Positions 7,136 to 13,267 of a stretch of DNA of 18,091 nt are shown piece after piece. The notes below the pieces were generated by a model, which was given only the letters and a program-made list of their open reading frames with translations, was not told the DNA's origin and did no database searches. The DNA is taken from contig JALWEA010000032.1 in NCBI GenBank assembly GCA_027039465.1, positions 1 to 18,091 of the forward strand. Reading direction: 5' to 3'. The position numbers were made by a program, and so were the translations under genes. Numbering within the stretch: position 1 is the first letter of the stretch; every line of letters starts with the position of its first letter. The DNA comes from Calditrichia bacterium (GTDB taxonomy: Bacteria > Calditrichota > Calditrichia > Calditrichales > Calditrichaceae).

Positions 7136-8128
7136 TCACCTCGCTTTTTGCGGAAGTTCCACACGTACCGTCATGCCGACCCGCAGACCTTGAACCGGTT
7201 TAAGCGGCCGCAAATGGATTTCAAAAGTCTTCAGATCAAAATCGCCTTTCTGGTTGGTGGCCTTCCAGGTGGCAAAATCGGCCATGGAAGCAATGTAATC
7301 CACTTTAAAATCAACCTGTTTGTCCAGAGCCGGAATCGTTCCTTTAAAAACATTCCCGAGTTTGATTCCCTTTAATTGATTCTCGCGCAATTGCAAAACA
7401 ACCCAGGCATCCTGCGGTTGAATCAGCGTTATCACCGGATAGCCCGCGGCCACAATTTCACCCTGATCGGCCACCAAATCCTGCACAATTCCGTCAATCG
7501 GGCTAACCAAACGGGTTTCCTTTTGGTAGGCCAACGCTTCCCGATAAGCGCCTTCCGCCTGACGGTACAATGCCTCGGCCGCGCGAATCTGTTCTTTGCG
7601 CGCTCCCTTGAGCACCATATCGTATTTGGCCCTGGCCGCTTCCATTTGCTCTTTGGCTGCGTTGTATTTAAACGTAACCTCGTCCATTTTCTGAGCCGAA
7701 ATCACACTGTCTTTGTACACCTGCTGCACGCGTTCGTACGTCTTCCTGGCAAATTCGAACTGATGTTTGGCCTGCAAATACAGCTTTTCCACCGCTTCCT
7801 TTTCTTCGGGACGCGCCCCGCGCCGTGCCATGTCCCATTTGGCCTTAGCCGCTTCCATCACCGCTTTGGCCTGTGCAACCTTGGCGTCAATTTCTTTGCT
7901 CTCCAGGTGCGCCAACAATTCGCCCCGATGCACGCGCTGACCTTTTTGCACCGGCACCGAATCCACCCTTCCCGGAATTTTGGAAGCCACGTCAATTTCC
8001 TTGGTTTCAACCATTCCGGTCACCACAGTTACCTTCGGTTTGGCGGATTGCAATACCAAAACCACCACCGCTACCAAAATCAAAACTACGGGAATGAGTA
8101 ACACGCCTTTATTTTTTAATGCCTTCAT
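7136..8128 (-). CDS. HlyD/YbhG-like periplasmic adaptor (membrane fusion protein)
   Basis: A 330-residue adaptor linking inner-membrane permeases to a TolC channel. It has a membrane anchor at about 10-27, the first half of a lipoyl domain (about 43-78, SKIPGRVDSVPVQKG), a long alpha-helical hairpin (about 80-200), the second lipoyl half (RLVSPIDGIVQDLVADQGE, about 206-225) and a beta-barrel region to the end. The hairpin contains an ungapped internal duplication: residues 91-127 (MEAAKAKWDMARRGAR...) and 162-198 (MEAARAKYDMVLKGAR...), spaced 71 residues apart. The ATG is preceded by AAGGAG at a spacing of 8. It lies 51 bp after the tolC-like gene and 6 bp before the permease. Confidence 0.9.
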   Translation of the reverse strand: MKALKNKGVLLIPVVLILVAVVVLVLQSAKPKVTVVTGMVETKEIDVASKIPGRVDSVPVQKGQRVHRGELLAHLESKEIDAKVAQAKAVMEAAKAKWDMARRGARPEEKEAVEKLYLQAKHQFEFARKTYERVQQVYKDSVISAQKMDEVTFKYNAAKEQMEAARAKYDMVLKGARKEQIRAAEALYRQAEGAYREALAYQKETRLVSPIDGIVQDLVADQGEIVAAGYPVITLIQPQDAWVVLQLRENQLKGIKLGNVFKGTIPALDKQVDFKVDYIASMADFATWKATNQKGDFDLKTFEIHLRPLKPVQGLRVGMTVRVELPQKAR

Positions 8129-8179
8129 TTTATCATCTCCTTTTTCTTTTTTGTTGCGAATTCAATCGTGCCGCCTCGA

Positions 8180-9652
8180 TTATTGCGTGATTGCTGTAAT
8201 GAATTTCTGTGCCTGTTCCGCATTTCCCTTGGCTACGAAAAGCTCGGTCAAAGCTAGGTAGTAATCGTAAAGTGACTTCAATCGCTCGATGCGATCCTTC
8301 TCCAATATCAATCTGGCGTCAATAACATCCAGCGATGTGCCCATACCGGTTTGGAAGCGTTTTTCCTGAGACGTCAAATTCTGCCGCGCCAAAGCAATGT
8401 TCGCATTCAATTTGAAATAGCGTTGCTCGGCATTGCGCATCTCCCGATACGATTTGTTAACCCAAAGCTCGATTTGCCGTCGGGCGTCTTGTTGCAAATA
8501 ATCCATTTGTTTGTTCAAATGACGGCTTTGCTGTATCTGATTGTATTTTTTGAATCCGTTGAACAAGTTCATTTGCACGTTCACGCCCACCGCCCAGCGC
8601 GGCTCCAAAGAAGACAAATATTCCGGATACATTTCGTACTTGCCGAACAGAGCGACTTTTGGTAAAAATTCCGATGCATCGGCCAAAAGTTTTTGTTTGG
8701 CCTCATTCTTCTTGGCCGCGATTAGTTTTAGGATGGGCTGGTAGAGACGCGCTGCTTTCAAAATGGTTTTTAGGGAATCGTTAAAAGCATGATATTGCAA
8801 AGAGTCCCGGATAAGCAGCCTGGCCTCTTCCGGAAGCCCCAAACTGTGTTTCAGAGCAAGGTAGGCCAACTGAAGTTTGTTTTGATCGTCAAATAAATTA
8901 CGTTCCGCTTCGGCCACGGCCACATCGGCGCGCAAGACATCGGTTTTGGCGATTAATCCCTGTTTGAATAGCGCCTGCGCCTGATGCCGATGCTTTTTCA
9001 TGCCCTGCAAAACTTCCTGGCGGGTTTTTACCACCTGCTGCAAAAGGACAACACTCAGGTAATTTTTAATAACATCCTGCACCACTTCATTTTTCGTTTT
9101 CAAAAGTTCGGCTTGAGCCGCCTTTTGCTCGTCGTTAGCGTAATTTTTGGCGGCAATTAACTTTCCGCCTAAAAAGATGGGCTGAACTCCAATGAGCGTC
9201 GCCGTTTTGTAATCTTGCGCTTTAAACGTTTCCTTGAACGGCGGCAAAGCCTTGTCCAATGCATTGTAAGCCGTTCGTTGTGCCAGTAGCATTTCTTCCG
9301 CCGTCAACGGGCGATGATTCAAAATCAAACTTTGCAAGTTGGCTAACCCTACCTGATCCTGTGTGTGCAGTTGAATCATGGCCTGACGAATGGGATTTAA
9401 ATCGATTTCCAGCGGATCGTTAAGATGAGTGTAACAGCCTTGCAGCGTTACGGACGGTAAAAAGTTGCCCCACGCCGCATGACCGGCGTATTCCTTTTGC
9501 CGGACTTTTTCTTCGGCTTGTTTGATTCGGGCGTTGTTTTTAAGCGCCAACGCAATGGCCTCGTCCAAATGCATGACCTGCGACAGCGCCCGACCGTAAA
9601 AAAAGGCCGATAAAATCACAACGAGAACCGCAATTTTATTTACTTGTTTCAT
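8180..9652 (-). CDS. TolC-family outer-membrane efflux protein
   Basis: A 490-residue outer-membrane channel subunit with a signal peptide at 1-25 (basic MKQVNK, hydrophobic core, ALS-Q junction). The mature part has the two OEP repeats: the first begins with MHLDEAIALALKNNARIKQAEEKV, and the second contains LRADVAVAEAERNLFDDQNKLQLA and GMGTSLDVIDARLILEKDR, all characteristic of TolC relatives. It should trimerise into the outer-membrane duct for the exporter encoded downstream. The start is secure (AAAGGAG 7 bp upstream). It follows tetR by 18 bp. Confidence 0.9.
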   Translation of the reverse strand: MKQVNKIAVLVVILSAFFYGRALSQVMHLDEAIALALKNNARIKQAEEKVRQKEYAGHAAWGNFLPSVTLQGCYTHLNDPLEIDLNPIRQAMIQLHTQDQVGLANLQSLILNHRPLTAEEMLLAQRTAYNALDKALPPFKETFKAQDYKTATLIGVQPIFLGGKLIAAKNYANDEQKAAQAELLKTKNEVVQDVIKNYLSVVLLQQVVKTRQEVLQGMKKHRHQAQALFKQGLIAKTDVLRADVAVAEAERNLFDDQNKLQLAYLALKHSLGLPEEARLLIRDSLQYHAFNDSLKTILKAARLYQPILKLIAAKKNEAKQKLLADASEFLPKVALFGKYEMYPEYLSSLEPRWAVGVNVQMNLFNGFKKYNQIQQSRHLNKQMDYLQQDARRQIELWVNKSYREMRNAEQRYFKLNANIALARQNLTSQEKRFQTGMGTSLDVIDARLILEKDRIERLKSLYDYYLALTELFVAKGNAEQAQKFITAITQ

Positions 9653-9670
9653 GGCAATCTCCTTTAGTCG

Positions 9671-10273
9671 TTACTGTTCCTTTTCGCGAACCAATCCGTT
9701 TAGAATAAGTGATTTCAGGGTTTGTTTGAATTCGTCCGCCGAACCTTTTTGCCGCATGATCAACGTATGCACGGCGTCAATGATCATGGAAAAAAGCGCC
9801 TTGTAAACAATATCCGGATTCAACGGGCGTATTTCACCGGCCGCCACGGCCTGCTCGCTACGTTTCCTGAAATTCTGCAGGTAGGGAAGTGTCACCGATT
9901 CCATGGCCTCAATAATATTACGGATGCGCGTTAAACTGGACATCAGCACCATGGAAAATGTTTCCGGATGTTTCAAAAAATAATCAATGGCCGTATCGAT
10001 AATAATGCCGATGTATTCCTGAAAGGATTTGGCCTTTTGTGCCTGATGATGTAAATAATCGAATGCCTGAACGCTCAGGTATTGAATGGTGTTCAGGTAC
10101 AAATCGTCCTTATTTTTGAAATAGCGGTACAGGGTGCCTTTACCCACGCCCGCTTCTTTGGCAATGGTTTCCATATCCGCTTCATGGTAATGCACATGGG
10201 CAAAATACTTGGCAGCCGTTTGTAAAATTTTTTGCTGCCGTTCTTTTTGCAAAGGTGTTAATTCGCCGATCAT
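9671..10273 (-). CDS. TetR-family repressor, first gene of the exporter operon
   Basis: A 200-residue TetR/AcrR regulator. The N-terminal DNA-binding domain has its helix-turn-helix at about 35-54 (ETIAKEAGVGKGTLYRYFKNK); the remaining helices form the ligand-binding and dimer domain. Being promoter-proximal in an operon with tolC-, hlyD- and permease-like genes, it most likely represses its own operon and is released by the exported compound or a related one. Two palindromes lie directly in front of the gene and overlap the likely promoter. The ATG is preceded by AAGGAG with a spacing of 8. Confidence 0.92.
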   Translation of the reverse strand: MIGELTPLQKERQQKILQTAAKYFAHVHYHEADMETIAKEAGVGKGTLYRYFKNKDDLYLNTIQYLSVQAFDYLHHQAQKAKSFQEYIGIIIDTAIDYFLKHPETFSMVLMSSLTRIRNIIEAMESVTLPYLQNFRKRSEQAVAAGEIRPLNPDIVYKALFSMIIDAVHTLIMRQKGSADEFKQTLKSLILNGLVREKEQ

Positions 10274-10302
10274 TTTGTTACTCCTTACGGTAAAACTTAT
10301 TG

Positions 10303-10330
10303 GTTCTAATTATTAGAACTGACCAGTCAG
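10303..10330 (-). promoter_or_regulatory. Putative TetR operator overlapping the operon promoter
   Basis: Two adjacent dyads: GTTCTAAT-T-ATTAGAAC (10303-10319, perfect) and CTGAC-CA-GTCAG (10319-10330), the latter followed by another TCAG. Read on the minus strand, a -10-like TAATAAT falls inside the first dyad, so a bound repressor would cover the promoter. The gene starts about 30 bp further on. Arms of this size are usual for TetR sites. The exact promoter is not clear because no good -35 stands out. Confidence 0.5.
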
Positions 10331-10334
10331 TCAG

Positions 10335-10400
10335 AAGTTACAAAAAAATTCACCGAATGCAAATTTTTTTGACTCAGGAATCAAAAAAAGAAAATCCAAA
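10335..10400. other. AT-rich spacer between operator and repeat island
   Basis: No gene. It contains one AT-rich inverted repeat, TTTTTTTGA (10364-10372) and its complement (10381-10389) around an 8-base loop, which could act as a weak hairpin. Nothing else was recognised. Confidence 0.4.
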
Positions 10401-10597
10401 CTCAACCTGTCATCGCGAGGAGCGAGCGTAGCGAGTGACGTGGCGATCCCCTCCTCAGCGGCAACGGATGCAAGGGATTGCTTCGCCCCTACAAGTGTCG
10501 GAAGAATCACTCGGGAACCGGACGTGGGCAAAGGCAACCGGTTGTCGAGTAGAGACCGCGCCAGCGGGATCGTATCGAGACACGGTTGCTATACCAG

Positions 10598-10625
10598 TTC
10601 CCAGTTCCTAATTCCCAGTTCCCAA
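10598..10625. repeat. Heptamer tandem repeat, 4 units (copy 1)
   Basis: TTCCCAG, TTCCTAA, TTCCCAG, TTCCCAA in exact 7-bp register, preceded by a partial CCAG. It resembles the short tandemly repeated repetitive heptamers known from cyanobacterial intergenic DNA. Confidence 0.8.
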
Positions 10626-10795
10626 TCGCCTGCGAGCGGGAGAGTGAGGCAATCCCTTATGGTATTAACAAACACATCGACCATCTAAACTCGTTTTTTC
10701 AATTGTCCCTTCGGGACAACATTTTTTTGCGGTGGAATTTCATTTTTCCATATTTGAAAATATGGGCTATTGTCGTTTCATCGCTCCGTGATGGG

Positions 10796-10888
10796 TTTTG
10801 AAACGACCGGTATTCGAATCTGTCTCAAAGAATTTGAGACCGCCATGGCCAACGTGGCCAGCGTTTTGAAACGACCGGTATTTGAATT
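10796..10888. repeat. 25-nt direct repeat pair
   Basis: TTTTGAAACGACCGGTATT plus six bases at 10796-10820 recurs at 10864-10888 with two C/T differences. Each copy leads into a hairpin (GTCTCAAA or CGTCCC type). The pair is present again in copy 3 (from about 12613) and absent from copy 2. Confidence 0.7.
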
Positions 10889-10936
10889 CGTCCCGATAGG
10901 GACGATGTGTCATTAGCCCACAAATTCATTTGTGGG
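10889..10936. repeat. Two-hairpin module (copy 1, first)
   Basis: Hairpin P, CGTCCC-GATA-GGGACG (10889-10904), a 12-nt linker ending in ATTAG, then hairpin Q, CCCACAAA-TTCA-TTTGTGGG (10917-10936). Confidence 0.75.
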
Positions 10937-10964
10937 AACAAATTCGCCACCACCATCAATCGGA

Positions 10965-11011
10965 GTCCCGCAAGGGACGGCATGCTAATAGCCCACAGAT
11001 TTATCTGTGGG
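10965..11011. repeat. Two-hairpin module (copy 1, second)
   Basis: Hairpin P, GTCCC-GCAA-GGGAC (10965-10978), a 13-nt linker ending in AATAG, then hairpin Q, CCCACAGA-TTTA-TCTGTGGG (10992-11011). Confidence 0.75.
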
Positions 11012-11582
11012 ATCGGATGCCCGCACCAAAATACGCCCGTCCCGAAAGGGACGAAGTGAATAACGGATCGCCAAGGCAATCCCTTCCAAATTGGCAACGG
11101 AGGTAAGAAATTCCTCGTTCCGTCTCAGACACTTGGCATTCGGCTACAATCTTGCGTGCCGGTGGGCGAACAATGAATTCAATTCAACAATTAAACAATC
11201 GTCCATAGCTAATTGGGCATCCCGAGAATCGGGACGGGGATGGGTTAAAATAATGAACCTGCGAACTTAATAGAAATGTATCGACCCAAAAGATCTCCTC
11301 CAAACCAGCACTAACCTATTGTTGGTTAAGGGATTTAATAGTGTTAGGGATTGCTTCACTCCACTACGTTCCGTTCGAAATGACACTCAACCTGTCATCG
11401 CGAGGAGCGAGCGCAGTGAGTGACGTTGCGATCCCCTCCAGAGCGGCAACGGATTCAAGGGATTGCTTCGCCCCTACAAGTGTCGGCAGAATCACTCGGG
11501 AACCGGGCGCGGTCAAAGGTAACCGGTTGTCGAGTAGAGACCGCGCCAGCGGGATCGTATCGAGACACGGTTGCTGTACCAG

Positions 11583-11610
11583 TTCCCAGTTCCTAATTCC
11601 CAGTTCCTAA
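11583..11610. repeat. Heptamer tandem repeat, 4 units (copy 2)
   Basis: TTCCCAG, TTCCTAA, TTCCCAG, TTCCTAA; differs from copy 1 only in the last unit, and is followed by the same TCGCCTGCGAGCGGGAG. Confidence 0.8.
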
Positions 11611-11803
11611 TCGCCTGCGAGCGGGAGAGTGAAGCAATCCCTTACGGTATTAACAAACACATCGACCATCTAAACCCGTTTTTTCAATTGTCCCTTCGGG
11701 ACAACATTTTTTGTGGTGGAATTTCATTTTCCCATATTTGAAAATATTGGCTATTGTCGTTTCATCGCTCCGCGATGAATTTTTTAATGTCATTGCGTTT
11801 TTC

Positions 11804-11852
11804 CCGTCCCAATAGGGACGGTTTGCTATTAGCCCACAGATTCATCTGTGGG
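11804..11852. repeat. Two-hairpin module (copy 2)
   Basis: Hairpin P, CCGTCCC-AATA-GGGACGG (11804-11821), an 11-nt linker ending in ATTAG, then hairpin Q, CCCACAGA-TTCA-TCTGTGGG (11833-11852). It is the only such module in this copy. Confidence 0.75.
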
Positions 11853-12400
11853 AACGGATGCCCGCACCAAAATACGCCCGTCCCGAATGGGACGGGGTGA
11901 ATAACGGATCGCCAAGGCAAATCCTTTCAAATTAGCAACGGATGTAAGAAATTCCTCGTTCCGTCTCAGACACTTGGCATTCGGCTACAATCTTGCGTGC
12001 CGGTGGGCGAACAATGAATTCAATTCAACAATTAAACAATCGTCCATAGCTAATTGGGCATCCCGAGAATCGGGACGGGGATGGGTTAAAATAATGAACC
12101 TGCGAACTTAATAGAAATGTATCGACCCAAAAGATCTCCTACAAACCAGCACTAACCTATTGTTGGTTAAGGGACTTAATAGTGTTAGGGATTGCTTCAC
12201 TCTACTACGTCCGTTCGCAATGACACTCAACCTGTCATCGCGAGGAGCGAGCGCAGTGAGTGACGTTGCGATTCCCTCCGGAGCGGCAACGGATTCAAGG
12301 GATTGCTTCGTCGCTTCGCTACTATTGACTTATGGTGGCGCGTCCGTCCCTCGATACGTCCGCCTGAGGCTGGCTACTCGGGAACCGGACGCTGTACCAG

Positions 12401-12442
12401 TTCCCAGTTCCTAATTCCCAGTCACCAGTTCCCAGTTCCCAA
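12401..12442. repeat. Heptamer tandem repeat, 6 units (copy 3)
   Basis: TTCCCAG, TTCCTAA, TTCCCAG, TCACCAG, TTCCCAG, TTCCCAA. It has two units more than copies 1 and 2, including one degenerate unit, so the tract has changed length between copies. Confidence 0.8.
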
Positions 12443-12705
12443 TCGCCTGCGAGCGGGAGAGTGAAGCAATCCCTTACGGAATTAACAAACACATCGATCA
12501 TCTAAACCCGTTTTTTCAATTGTCCCTTCGGGACAACATTTTTTTGTGGTGGAATTTCATTTTCCCATATTTGAAAATATGGGCTATGGTCGCCTCATCG
12601 CTCCGCGATGGGTTTTGAAACGACCGGTATTCGAATCCGTCTCAAAGAATTTGAGACCGCCATGGCCAACGTGGCCAGCGTTTTGAAACGACCGGTATTT
12701 GAATT

Positions 12706-12753
12706 CGTCCCGATAGGGACGATGTGTCATTAGCCCACAAATTCATTTGTGGG
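12706..12753. repeat. Two-hairpin module (copy 3, first)
   Basis: Identical to the first module of copy 1: P at 12706-12721, Q at 12734-12753. Confidence 0.75.
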
Positions 12754-12781
12754 AACAAATTCGCCACCACCATCAATCGGA

Positions 12782-12828
12782 GTCCCGCAAGGGACGGCAT
12801 GCTAATAGCCCACAGATTCATCTGTGGG
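12782..12828. repeat. Two-hairpin module (copy 3, second)
   Basis: As the second module of copy 1, but with loop TTCA instead of TTTA in Q: P at 12782-12795, Q at 12809-12828. Confidence 0.75.
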
Positions 12829-13004
12829 AACGGATGCCCGCACCAAAATACGCCCGTCCCGAATGGGACGAAGTGAATAACGGATCGCCGAGATAAACCC
12901 TTTCAAATTAGCAACGGATGTAAGAAATTCCTACTACTATTGACATGTAGTGGCGCGTCCGTCCCTCGATACGATTCTGCCTTTCATCTTGCGATGCTCG
13001 AGGC

Positions 13005-13110
13005 AAGGGCGAAGCATTTCCGTCAAGATGATGCAAACTCAAAAGATTTAACGTTGCGTAACCAAAAACATCGATTGTTTCTTTATTTGTTAGAGAAATG
13101 CTTCGCCCCT
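13005..13110. mobile_element. 106-bp MITE-like element
   Basis: The left end AAGGGCGAAGCATTTC (13005-13020) and right end GAAATGCTTCGCCCCT (13095-13110) are inverted repeats, 15 of 16 bases paired, around a 74-bp AT-rich core with no reading frame. The shape fits a small non-autonomous element. No target duplication is obvious and no transposase is in the window. The right-end sequence GCTTCGCCCCTACAA also occurs alone in copies 1 and 2 of the island, as if those were decayed ends. Confidence 0.55.
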
Positions 13111-13152
13111 ACAAATCATGCAAAATCACTCGGGAACCGGACGACGCATCAG

Positions 13153-13187
13153 TTCCCAGTTCCCAGTTCCTAGTTCCTAATTCCCAA
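13153..13187. repeat. Heptamer tandem repeat, 5 units (fourth segment)
   Basis: TTCCCAG, TTCCCAG, TTCCTAG, TTCCTAA, TTCCCAA, followed by unique DNA leading to the patatin promoter. This is the right-hand edge of the repeat island. Confidence 0.8.
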
Positions 13188-13209
13188 TTAATTCATTTCA
13201 CTGCCTTCG

Positions 13210-13238
13210 TTGTTTTCAATGCAGATAATTTCTATATT
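13210..13238 (+). promoter_or_regulatory. Candidate sigma-70-type promoter of the patatin gene
   Basis: TTGTTT (13210-13215), a 17-bp spacer and TATATT (13233-13238). The predicted start is near 13245, giving a leader of about 20 nt with AAAGGAG (13256-13262) five bases before the ATG. It would drive patatin and histidine kinase, and possibly the regulator. Confidence 0.5.
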
Positions 13239-13267
13239 ATTGTAAAATACAAGACAAAGGAGTAATC

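Larger units (their letters stand above)
10401..11385. repeat. Repeat island, copy 1 (985 bp)
   Basis: This is the first of three tandem copies of a non-coding composite unit. In order it holds: a REP-like GC-rich stretch (from TGTCATCGCGAGGAGCGAGC); a GCTTCGCCCCTACAA tag; a CGAGTAG...CGTATCGAG element (10546-10579); a heptamer tract; a TTGTCCC-TTC-GGGACAA hairpin (10703-10719); a CCATATTT-GA-AAATATGG hairpin (10748-10765); a near-palindrome around 10778-10794; two copies of a 25-nt direct repeat; GTCTCAAA/TTTGAGAC and TGGCCA/TGGCCA hairpins (10822-10860); two two-hairpin modules; a CGTCCC-GAAA-GGGACG hairpin (11038-11053); and a 300-bp tail ending in the GATTGCTTCAC...AATGACA repeat. 11103-11299 is identical to copy 2 and 10822-11001 is identical to copy 3. 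Confidence 0.85.
11386..12225. repeat. Repeat island, copy 2 (840 bp)
   Basis: Same order of parts as copy 1, but about 145 bp shorter. The 25-nt repeats, the GTCTCAAA hairpin and one of the two modules are missing, replaced by a short AT-rich link (about 11780-11803), leaving a single two-hairpin module. The hairpin after TTTGAAAATAT is spoiled by one inserted T, whereas TTCATCGC-TCC-GCGATGAA (11761-11779) is perfect here and imperfect in copy 1. The 3' part, 11944-12140, is 197 bp of perfect identity with copy 1. Confidence 0.85.
12226..12932. repeat. Repeat island, copy 3 (707 bp, mosaic)
   Basis: It begins like copy 2 (same CGCAGTGAGTGACGTTGCG variant) but the stretch after GATTGCTTCG is exchanged for a different block (12319-12380) with CTCGATACG...CTACTCG in the opposite orientation to copies 1 and 2. 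The centre returns to the long form of copy 1, including 12639-12818, which is identical to copy 1. Homology with copies 1 and 2 stops after AAGAAATTCCT at 12932, so the 290-bp tail is absent. Confidence 0.8.
12933..13187. repeat. Repeat island, partial fourth segment
   Basis: It starts with a 40-bp block (12934-12973, CTACTATTGAC...CTCGATACG) also found inside copy 3 at 12319-12358, then carries a MITE-like element, the ACTCGGGAACCGGACG tag seen in the other copies, and a heptamer tract. It ends about 80 bp before the patatin gene. No convincing gene is present. Confidence 0.7.

Noticed and set aside
7376..8101. 241-residue plus-strand open frame
   Set aside because: Fully antisense to the clear HlyD-like gene; the composition, rich in His, Phe and Arg, is typical of a shadow frame.
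10440..10688. 82-residue open frame in copy 1 of the repeat island
   Set aside because: It lies wholly in repeat DNA, has no Shine-Dalgarno site, and reads through the REP-like and heptamer parts; similar frames recur only because the DNA is repeated.
11341..11610. 89-residue open frame spanning the copy 1/copy 2 junction
   Set aside because: It crosses a repeat boundary and translates the same REP-like and heptamer sequence; no protein family features.
12160..12414. 84-residue open frame in copies 2/3
   Set aside because: Same kind of frame as in the other copies, disrupted by the exchanged block; no coding signs.
10703..12870. CRISPR-like array
   Set aside because: The hairpins recur, but spacing is irregular, the repeats differ, and the intervening DNA is itself repeated; no cas genes.
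12940..13173. 77-residue open frame across the MITE-like element
   Set aside because: It covers inverted repeats and the heptamer tract, with no ribosome site or family resemblance.
10401..13187. Insertion sequence or defence island
   Set aside because: No transposase, reverse transcriptase, nuclease or other protein gene can be read in this stretch on either strand.
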